From the NCBI GenBank assembly GCA_002398515.1, contig DGZL01000065.1, positions 1 to 16,112 of the forward strand: 16,112 nt of DNA. The letters run 5' to 3'. Shown in pieces: positions 1 to 6,553 of the stretch; the first letter of the stretch is position 1, and each line of letters opens with the position of its first letter. Origin of the DNA: Firmicutes bacterium UBA4981 (lineage in GTDB: Bacteria > Bacillota > SHA-98 > UBA4971). Under the pieces are notes generated by a model. That model had not been told where the DNA came from. It saw only the letters and a program-made list of their open reading frames with translations, and searched no databases. Made by a program: the position numbers and the translations under genes.

Positions 1-38
1 ACAATATCACAGATGTTCAGCATAATTGACCCAGAGCC

Positions 39-67
39 TTGACATCGGCAAAGTTGTCGTTTAAAAT
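39..67 (+). promoter_or_regulatory. Sigma-70/SigA promoter of the tRNA-Ala gene
   Basis: A perfect -35 box TTGACA (39-44) is followed after exactly 17 bases by TAAAAT (62-67), one mismatch from the consensus -10 box. Transcription would start near 74-76, about 15 bases before the mature tRNA 5' end at 91. This is the best promoter in the window and points to a housekeeping sigma factor of the usual type. Confidence 0.8.
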
Positions 68-90
68 AACTGTTGTGACCCGGTATACGT

Positions 91-166
91 GGGGGCGTAG
101 CTCAGCTGGGAGAGCGCCTGAATGGCATTCAGGAGGTCAGGAGTTCGATCCTCCTCGTCTCCACCA
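91..166 (+). tRNA. tRNA-Ala, anticodon GGC
   Basis: A complete 76-nt cloverleaf can be folded by hand. The acceptor stem pairs GGGGGCG with CGTCTCC (two G-U pairs), the D arm is GCTCAGCTGGGAGAGC, and the anticodon stem CCTGA/TCAGG closes the loop ATGGCAT with GGC at positions 34-36. The T arm is AGGAG-TTCGATC-CTCCT. The CCA end is encoded (164-166). The gene reads GCC/GCU alanine codons. It has its own promoter upstream and a terminator just downstream, so it is a single-gene transcription unit. tRNA genes are common integration sites, and the accessory region begins right after it. Confidence 0.97.
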
Positions 167-178
167 AACAAATACGGT

Positions 179-213
179 AAAACCCCTGGAGTATCAAGCT
201 CCAGGGGTTTTTT
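179..213 (+). terminator. Rho-independent terminator of tRNA-Ala
   Basis: A 13-bp perfect stem (179-191 with 199-211, core CCCCTGGAG/CTCCAGGGG) with a 7-nt loop runs directly into a T tract (208-213). It lies 12 bases after the tRNA CCA end. The A run on the 5' side would also make it work, less strongly, on the minus strand. Confidence 0.9.
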
Positions 214-218
214 CCCAT

Positions 219-300
219 GTGTGTCAGGGGGACAGGCTCCTGACACACTCTAGCGCAGAGAAAAAACTGTATGTGTCAGGAGCCTGTCCCCCTGACACAC
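219..300. repeat. Perfect 29-bp inverted repeat of two REP-like palindromic units
   Basis: Arm 219-247 is the exact reverse complement of arm 272-300, separated by a 24-nt spacer. Each arm is itself an imperfect palindrome with TGTCAGG and CCTGACA ends, so one unit can fold alone and the pair can fold into one long cruciform. This two-unit layout is typical of REP/BIME elements mobilised by REP-associated tyrosine (Y1) transposases; that link is family knowledge, as no such transposase is in the window. The element starts 5 bases after the tRNA terminator and ends before the decayed peptidase gene. Confidence 0.85.
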
Positions 301-400
301 GCTGCTGGAGCCGGTGAATTATAAGGCGGAGCAAGAGCGGGGCAAGAACGGGATAATTGCGTTATTCCAGGTAAAGTGTGGTATTATAGCTTTATAACCG

Positions 401-1158
401 GGCAAAAGGAGTGAGCAGGCTTCGGCCCGGTGGACAAAAAAAATGGTAGCCCAATTTGGCTATCCCGACCAAAAAACAGTAGGACGGCACAGATTGTTGC
501 GTGCGTGTGGATACCGGCATACCGGATATGGGAAGGGCCATTCAGTGTATGACTAATAGTGTAAACTCGATTATTGAAGGGGAATTGCAGCCCTTTATTC
601 GTGACGGTATGAATGAACTGCACCTCCACAAAATCCCGTGGCCACGCGAAGTTCTGCAAAACCTTGGCGAGGTGTCTGCCGAATTGCGGGTTACCCTTTC
701 ATATTTTTATTGAGCCCGGCCCAGGAGAAGTAGGTTGGAAGGACAAATATCGCTATCCTTCGTGTCAATTGCGTTTTGACACCATTAATCAGAATCAGAC
801 CATGGAGGATTTTCTGAAGCGCATAAATAAAAGGATGCTTGGTGAAGACGAAAAGGATAAGGGGGAGGGTAGCAGTGGCAGCGAGCATTGGTATTTAGGT
901 GAGAATCGTAATGTCGGGTCAATCCATTCAGATTTTCGTCGCCAGAATGCGGTCGATTTATGTGATGCTAATTTCATTGCTGTCTACCCCGTTATAGGCT
1001 GGTGGAGGGAGCGGACCCACCTGAAACAGTATAATAAGAAAGTACGCTACTCGTTAGTAGTCTCAATTTCTGCCCCAGAAGTTGATATCGACCTCTACAC
1101 ACCGATAGTGACCCAGATCGAAGTCGGCGTAAAAGACGCTGTGGAGATTGAGGTATAA
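401..1158 (+). pseudogene. Decayed C-terminal remnant of an S8 (subtilisin-like) peptidase
   Basis: Three reading frames joined in order give one coherent protein tail. About 401-515 encodes SARWTKKMVAQFGYPD and LLRACGY; about 516-707 begins with GIPDMGRAI and includes ELRVTLSYF; about 706-1158 includes IEPGPGEVGWKDKYRYPS, GSIHSDFRR, AVYPVIGWW, RYSLVVSIS and VDLYTP-like residues. From memory this matches the long C-terminal region of the S8 peptidases that are often paired with an AAA+ ATPase in defence islands. The frame changes fall near 515 (GGATACCGG) and in the five-T run 704-708, where four Ts would restore the frame. The N-terminal catalytic domain (Asp/His/Ser triad) is missing; 301-400 holds nothing I can read as coding. 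The gene is presumed non-functional. No partner ATPase gene is visible. Confidence 0.75.
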
Positions 1159-1300
1159 GAAGGTTTTGTTAACTGGGGAATAAGGACAGCGCTGCCGTGC
1201 CAGCGGTTTTTGTTATACTTAAGTTTAGGCAGGGATTTTCCTGGTTTGGGAAGAATCTATATATAGCAAATGATGTAGCACCGATTGTGAGGGTGGGAGC
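1159..1300 (+). other. Leader region upstream of the six-gene operon
   Basis: This 142-base gap must hold the operon promoter if transcription starts locally. TATACT (1214-1219) and TATATA (1258-1263) are possible -10 boxes, but neither has a convincing -35 box at 16-18 bases. A short hairpin CAGG-GATTTT-CCTG (1230-1243) precedes the second. GTGAGGGTGGGAG just before 1301 is the ribosome binding site of the helicase. No terminator is seen, so leaky read-through from upstream is not excluded. Confidence 0.4.
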
Positions 1301-4300
1301 TTGGAAGTCTTTGATAACGTCAACAGAATCGTTAAGGACGATCTGGCTGTAACGATTGAGAAAGGTAGTCGCATTTCCATTGCGGCTGCCTGCTTCTCCA
1401 TATACGCCTACCAGGTGCTGAAGGATCAGCTAAATAACATAGAAGAACTTCGCTTCATTTTCACCTCCCCAGCCTTCGTTAAAGAAAAAGCCTCCAAAGA
1501 AAAGCGAGAATTTTATATTCCTCGCCTCAACCGTGAGCGCAGCCTATACGGAACGGAATTTGAGGTAAAGCTTCGTAACGAATTAACGCAAAAAGCTATT
1601 GCCCGGGAATGCACGACCTGGATACGGCAGAAGGCCAGCTTCAAGTCAAACACTACAGGCCGATCTATGGATTCCCTTGTCGATGTAGATTGCGGCGGTT
1701 CCGGATATTCCTATACTCCAGTAAACGAATTTACTACCACAGATCTAGGGTGTGAACAGGGCAATCATATTACCAATTCGGTCATCAAAATGACCCACGC
1801 TGAAAGCGCCCAACTCCTTGATAGTTTTGAACAGGTCTGGAAGGACAAAAAGCTGCTCCAAGAGGTGACCGAAGAGGTCATTGACAGTATCACCGCCGCC
1901 TATAGTGAGAACCCGGCAGATTTCCTCTATTTCTTTACCCTATATAACATCTTCAATGAGTTCTTAGAGGACATTTCCGAAGATGTCCTTCCCAACGAAG
2001 CGACCGGCTTCAAGAACAGCAAGATATGGAATATGCTCTACAGCTTCCAGAAGGATGCAGCTCTTGCCATCATTAACAAGCTAGCTAAATACAATGGCTG
2101 CATTCTCGCTGACAGCGTTGGTCTCGGCAAGACCTTTTCCGCCCTGGCCGTTATTAAATATTATGAGAACATAAACCGATTGGTCCTGGTGCTCTGCCCC
2201 AAGAAACTATCGGACAACTGGGATACCTTTAGGAGCAACTATAAAAACAATCCCCTGGCAGATGACCGCTTGCGCTATGATGTACTGTATCACACTGATC
2301 TCTCCCGGGATCGCGGCTTCTCGAATGGTCTGGACTTGGAAAAACTGAACTGGGCAAATTACGACCTCGTGGTCATTGACGAATCCCATAACTTCCGCAA
2401 TGGCGGCGTGACTTATGGCGATGATGAACGGGAAAACCGCTACCTTCGCCTGATGAACCGCGTGATACGCTCCGGTGTCAAGACAAAGGTGTTGATGCTG
2501 TCCGCTACGCCGGTGAACAACAAATTTACCGACCTGCGCAATCAGCTGCAACTTGCCTACGAAGGCAACCCCACCCTCATCAATGAGAAATTGGACACCT
2601 CGCGCACCATTGATGATATCTTTCGCAATGCACAGCGGGTATTCAATCATTGGAGCCGCCTCAATCCGGAGGAACGTACTACGACCAGCCTCCTCCGGAT
2701 GCTTGACTTCGATTTCTTTGAAGTCCTGGACAGCGTCACCATTGCTCGTTCCAGGAAGCACATCGAAAAGTATTACAATATGGAAGAAATCGGTCGTTTC
2801 CCTGAAAGGCTGAAACCGATTTCCAAGCGCCCCCATCTGACCGATCTGGACGATGCCATAAATTACAACGAAATTTATGCGGAGTTGATGAATCTCAATC
2901 TCGCCATTTACATCCCCACCGATTTTCTACATCTCAGCAAGGTGGATAAGTATGTCGATTCCACCAGCAATGTTAACCGTGTCGGACGGGAAAAGGGTGT
3001 GCGTCGCCTGATGAGCATCAACCTTCTCAAGCGGCTGGAGAGTTCCGTCCATTCCTTCCGGCTAACCCTGGAACGTATCAAAGAATTGATGGAGAAGACC
3101 ATCGCCGACATCGACAGCTTTGAGAAGGGCGGTGGCGCCATCGTTGAAGCCCCTGATATTGACATTGAGCAGGATTTTGACGATGACGACCTCAATACCG
3201 ATATCTTGACCACAGGAGGAAAGATCAAGGTAGACCTTGCCGATATGGATTACATCAGTTGGCGCAACGAGCTGAGGAAAGACATCGACACCCTAGAGCT
3301 ACTGACCCTGATGGTTGCCGATATTACGCCGCAACACGATTCAAAGCTGCAAGAACTGCTGCAGCTGCTGTCGGAGAAAATTGAGAGCCCGATCAACCCA
3401 GGCAACAAAAAGGTGCTCATCTTCTCAGCCTTTATCGACACAGTCGATTACCTGTACCAGAACGTGAGCAGCTACATAAAAAGCAGGTACGGGCTGGATA
3501 CCGCAATGGTAACCGGCAGCGTTGAAGGAAGGAGCACTATCCCCAGATTCCGGGGAACGCTGAACAACGTCCTGACCTGTTTTTCCCCGGTTTCAAAGGA
3601 CAAGCATCTGCTCATGCCTGACAATGCCGCCGAGATCGATATTCTGATTGCGACTGACTGTATATCCGAGGGGCAGAACCTGCAGGACTGCGATTACTGT
3701 GTGAATTACGATATTCACTGGAACCCGGTGCGGATAATCCAGCGTTTCGGGCGTATCGACCGCATCGGCAGCAAGAACGCCGTCATCCAGCTTGTCAATT
3801 TCTGGCCGGACCTAACATTGGATGAGTATATCAACCTCAAGGCCAGAGTAGAGACGCGGATGAAAATTTCCATCCTCACCGCTACCGGCGACGACGACCT
3901 GCTCAACGCCGAGGAAAAGGGCGATCTGGAATACCGCAAGGCACAACTCAAACGCCTGCAAGATGAAGTCGTAGATATAGAAGAAATGTCCAGTGGCATC
4001 TCCATAATGGATATGGGGCTGAACGAGTTTCGCTTGGACCTACTAGATTATATCAAAAATCACGGTGATATGGACAAGACCCCCTGCGGACTCCATGCTG
4101 TGGTCCCGGCAACAAATGGTGCCCAACCAGGTGTTATCTTTGTGCTGAAGAACATCAACGGCGGCGTGAATATCGACAACCAGAACCGTCTCCACCCCTT
4201 CTATATGGTGTACATTGGCGGCGGCGAAGTGGTTTGTGACCACCTTTCACCTAAGGAAATGCTGGACACCATGCGCCTGCTCTGCAAGGGCAGAACCACA

Positions 4301-4522
4301 CCTGAATTTGAACTCTGCCGCACCTTCAACAAGGAAACAAGGGACGGCAAGGATATGCGTAAGTATTCGACACTACTGGGTGAGGCCATATCCTCCATTA
4401 TCACTGTAAAAGATGAAGGCGAGTTGGATAGCTTCCTGAAAGGCGATGCTGTGAGCTTCCTTTCGAACAAAATCAGCGGACTTGACGATTTCGAGCTGAT
4501 TTGTTTCCTTGTCGTACGATAA
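1301..4522 (+). CDS. PLD-like/SNF2 family helicase associated with type III restriction-modification
   Basis: A 1073-aa superfamily 2 (SNF2-like) ATPase, probably a DNA translocase or helicase. Visible motifs are Walker A DSVGLGKT (271-278), the DESH box (360-363), SATPVNNK (from 401) and motif VI QRFGRIDRIG (from 814), preceded by ATDCISEGQNLQ. Residues about 1-200 form the conserved N-terminal domain usually annotated as phospholipase D-like (SIAAACFSIYAY, GTEFEVKLRNELTQKAI), but I see no HxK(x4)D motif there, so nuclease activity is doubtful. A linker around 635-670 is rich in Asp and Glu. The start is TTG with GAGGGTGGGAG just upstream; the first residues fit the family's usual N-terminus. 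It is the first gene of the operon, 12 bases before the DUF4391 gene. The role in defence is inferred from repeated neighbourhood with Mod and Res; its exact job is unknown. Confidence 0.88.
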   Translation: MEVFDNVNRIVKDDLAVTIEKGSRISIAAACFSIYAYQVLKDQLNNIEELRFIFTSPAFVKEKASKEKREFYIPRLNRERSLYGTEFEVKLRNELTQKAIARECTTWIRQKASFKSNTTGRSMDSLVDVDCGGSGYSYTPVNEFTTTDLGCEQGNHITNSVIKMTHAESAQLLDSFEQVWKDKKLLQEVTEEVIDSITAAYSENPADFLYFFTLYNIFNEFLEDISEDVLPNEATGFKNSKIWNMLYSFQKDAALAIINKLAKYNGCILADSVGLGKTFSALAVIKYYENINRLVLVLCPKKLSDNWDTFRSNYKNNPLADDRLRYDVLYHTDLSRDRGFSNGLDLEKLNWANYDLVVIDESHNFRNGGVTYGDDERENRYLRLMNRVIRSGVKTKVLMLSATPVNNKFTDLRNQLQLAYEGNPTLINEKLDTSRTIDDIFRNAQRVFNHWSRLNPEERTTTSLLRMLDFDFFEVLDSVTIARSRKHIEKYYNMEEIGRFPERLKPISKRPHLTDLDDAINYNEIYAELMNLNLAIYIPTDFLHLSKVDKYVDSTSNVNRVGREKGVRRLMSINLLKRLESSVHSFRLTLERIKELMEKTIADIDSFEKGGGAIVEAPDIDIEQDFDDDDLNTDILTTGGKIKVDLADMDYISWRNELRKDIDTLELLTLMVADITPQHDSKLQELLQLLSEKIESPINPGNKKVLIFSAFIDTVDYLYQNVSSYIKSRYGLDTAMVTGSVEGRSTIPRFRGTLNNVLTCFSPVSKDKHLLMPDNAAEIDILIATDCISEGQNLQDCDYCVNYDIHWNPVRIIQRFGRIDRIGSKNAVIQLVNFWPDLTLDEYINLKARVETRMKISILTATGDDDLLNAEEKGDLEYRKAQLKRLQDEVVDIEEMSSGISIMDMGLNEFRLDLLDYIKNHGDMDKTPCGLHAVVPATNGAQPGVIFVLKNINGGVNIDNQNRLHPFYMVYIGGGEVVCDHLSPKEMLDTMRLLCKGRTTPEFELCRTFNKETRDGKDMRKYSTLLGEAISSIITVKDEGELDSFLKGDAVSFLSNKISGLDDFELICFLVVR

Positions 4523-4534
4523 AGAGGTGAGGGA

Positions 4535-5128
4535 ATGTTTGGACTGCCCCAATCAACGGAGCTTAACAGACAGCTCCCCAAGAAGAGCATCTATAGCAAA
4601 TTCCGACTGAACACTGCGGACAGGACGAAATTCGATGCTGATATCCGCAAGCTGACCATCATAGGAGAAGTATCACCCGCGACGATCAACATAGCAGCCG
4701 GAGAAAATGTAGCCGTTTTCTACGTCGTCCTCGTCAGCCTGCGCACCCAGGATTATGACAAGAAGAACATTGCCCTGCTCTCGAAACTGATAGATCAGAA
4801 TATGTTGTTCTCCCTCGAATATGAGGGCAAGGCGAGGCTGGCGGTGTTCCGCACCAGGCTATTGCATTCTAAGTGGATCCCAATTCAGGAACTGAACATC
4901 AAGCTGACAGGGTTGAACCTGGATGCCGTGTGGGAGAACATCATTGCCCAAGTGGGGAATGTGGAGATTGAGCAAGGTAGAACCCTGGACGAGCAATTGG
5001 TGATTGATGAAGAACGGGAAAAACTCCGGCGGCAGATAGAAAGGTTGGAACGCCAGGCACGGAGCGAAAAGCAGCCGAGACGGAAATTTGAGTTGGTGCA
5101 GGAAATAAAGAGGCTTAGCAAAAGCTAG
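4535..5128 (+). CDS. DUF4391 domain protein
   Basis: A 197-aa soluble protein recognised as DUF4391 by overall pattern (MFGLPQSTELNRQLPKKSIY start; ADIRKLTIIGEVSP; LLSKLIDQNMLFSLEYEGK; ARLAVFRTRLLHSKW). There is no signal peptide or membrane segment. The last third (about residues 150-197) is highly charged and helical, likely a coiled coil, so it may act as an adaptor or oligomer partner. It starts with ATG behind AGAGGTGAGGG, 12 bases after the helicase stop, and base composition is GC-rich like the helicase. In the families I recall, it lies between the PLD-like helicase and the type III Mod gene. No biochemical function is known to me; a role as a subunit or specificity helper of the helicase/Mod/Res set is inference from context. 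Confidence 0.8.
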   Translation: MFGLPQSTELNRQLPKKSIYSKFRLNTADRTKFDADIRKLTIIGEVSPATINIAAGENVAVFYVVLVSLRTQDYDKKNIALLSKLIDQNMLFSLEYEGKARLAVFRTRLLHSKWIPIQELNIKLTGLNLDAVWENIIAQVGNVEIEQGRTLDEQLVIDEEREKLRRQIERLERQARSEKQPRRKFELVQEIKRLSKS

Positions 5129-5170
5129 CGGGTCAATAATGTTTCTAGATAACTGGAAAGGAGAATTCTA

Positions 5171-6553
5171 ATGGCATATGAGAATATCCTCAAAGTTCGG
5201 GACGATCTTGTACCGTTTTATTTCGACTCGGATGCTGATATGAAATATAGCATTAACTCTGAAGTCCAAAAGCCGATTTGGCTCACGGGGGAAGAATTAT
5301 CACTCAAAGATCTTAGGGATCGGATCGAGCCTTGGCTTACAGCACTATTCCAATCAGAACATTTATCACTTTTGATAGGTAGTGGCCTTTCTACTGCAAT
5401 TCAGCGTGTTGCGGCCAACGATCCACCGGACAATGGTATGGGAAAACCGGAACTGCCAGCAAGCTGTCCACACACTGATAAAATTCATGCTTCCGCTACC
5501 AAAAGTGCTAAAGTAACCGGGCGAGGCGAGGAAGGAAACATTGAAGATTACCTTAGAGTAATAAATGATTTACTGAATGGCCTGGCCATTCTTGGGAAAG
5601 TCGCTACTCATAAGAGGTTGGAAAAGATTTACGCTAGTTTACTCAGCACCTTCGCGTTGGGAATTTCTGCAGGTGAAAATTGTATCGTTAACGCAACTGA
5701 AGAGCGCAGGATTAAAGCTTTTAATGTACTTGTCGTGTTTCTTATGAGCTTTGCAAGCAGGACGGGGACTCGGGATCGACTCAATATTTTTACGACTAAC
5801 TATGATCGAGTCATTGAAGCTGGTGCAGAGGTAGCAGGCTTGCATCTGCTGGACAGGTTTATCGGTAATTTGGCTCCTATCTTTCGTTCCTCAAGACTGG
5901 ATATTGATATGCACTACAATCCTCCTGGGATAAGAGGCGAGCCACGTTACTTGGAGGGGGTAGTGCGCTTTACAAAACTGCACGGCTCAATTGACTGGGT
6001 GGAATCTGGTAAGGAAATCCGTCGTATAGGGTTACCTTTTGGCGCGGAGGATATCGCCCCGTATCTCAAGGCACCCGGGTTGCAGGAGGCCGATAGTACC
6101 AAGCTTATGATATATCCTAATGCATCTAAAGACAGAGAAACCGCAGAATATCCGTATGTTGAACTGTTTAGGGATTTTGCTGCCGCCCTCTGCCGTCCTA
6201 ATAGTACTCTTGTTACATACGGATACGGTTTTGGCGATGATCATATAAACAGAATTATCCGCGACATGTTAACGATTCCATCAACGCATTTAGTAGTGAT
6301 ATCGTTTGATGATGCTCAAGGCCGAATTATGAGGGCCTATACTGAGATGGGTCGGGCTTCGCAAATCAGTTTGATGATTGGACGCGGACTTGCTAACATC
6401 GAAACATTGACGGACAATTTTCTACCTAAGCCGGCAATCGATCGCACAACTATCAGGATGAGCGAACTCTTAAAGCAGAGATATGATATTAATAAGGGCG
6501 AACAATCCTCCGAGAAGAATAAGGACATTGAAGGAGGTGTCGCACAAGAATGA
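5171..6553 (+). CDS. SIR2 family protein (putative NADase effector, partner of HerA)
   Basis: A 460-aa protein with a SIR2-like Rossmann fold. GSGLS (70-74) is the nucleotide-binding turn, TTNYD (208-212) carries the expected catalytic Asn210, KLHGS (269-273) the expected catalytic His271, and YGYGFGDDH (350-358) is the late SIR2 glycine/acidic motif. In characterised defence SIR2 proteins these Asn and His residues support NAD+ hydrolysis, so the active site looks complete. The gene overlaps HerA by 4 bases (ATGA), so the two are translationally coupled. It begins at ATG behind AAAGGAG, 42 bases after DUF4391. Codons are AT-richer than in the helicase (sampled line 5701-5760 about 40% GC against about 62% at 3721-3780). 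Function as a phage-triggered NADase within a SIR2-HerA complex is inferred from the family. Confidence 0.88.
   Translation: MAYENILKVRDDLVPFYFDSDADMKYSINSEVQKPIWLTGEELSLKDLRDRIEPWLTALFQSEHLSLLIGSGLSTAIQRVAANDPPDNGMGKPELPASCPHTDKIHASATKSAKVTGRGEEGNIEDYLRVINDLLNGLAILGKVATHKRLEKIYASLLSTFALGISAGENCIVNATEERRIKAFNVLVVFLMSFASRTGTRDRLNIFTTNYDRVIEAGAEVAGLHLLDRFIGNLAPIFRSSRLDIDMHYNPPGIRGEPRYLEGVVRFTKLHGSIDWVESGKEIRRIGLPFGAEDIAPYLKAPGLQEADSTKLMIYPNASKDRETAEYPYVELFRDFAAALCRPNSTLVTYGYGFGDDHINRIIRDMLTIPSTHLVVISFDDAQGRIMRAYTEMGRASQISLMIGRGLANIETLTDNFLPKPAIDRTTIRMSELLKQRYDINKGEQSSEKNKDIEGGVAQE

Noticed and set aside
39..317. Open frames across the tRNA on both strands
   Set aside because: They run through the tRNA cloverleaf, terminator and inverted repeat.
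397..470. Possible structured RNA: stem ACCGGGC/GCCCGGT and a following TAGCC/GGCTA hairpin
   Set aside because: No riboswitch class I know fits, and most of the stretch reads as the S8 peptidase remnant (SARWTKKMVAQF), which explains it better.
700..715. Programmed frameshift at the T run in the S8 remnant
   Set aside because: A second frame change near 515 and loss of the catalytic half indicate decay, and no stimulatory element is evident.
2207..2836. Long open frames on the minus strand within the helicase, mod and res genes (for example 2207-2836, 8621-9241, 11207-11833)
   Set aside because: They lie opposite genes with complete motif sets, lack ribosome binding sites and recognisable domains, and are shadows of codon bias.
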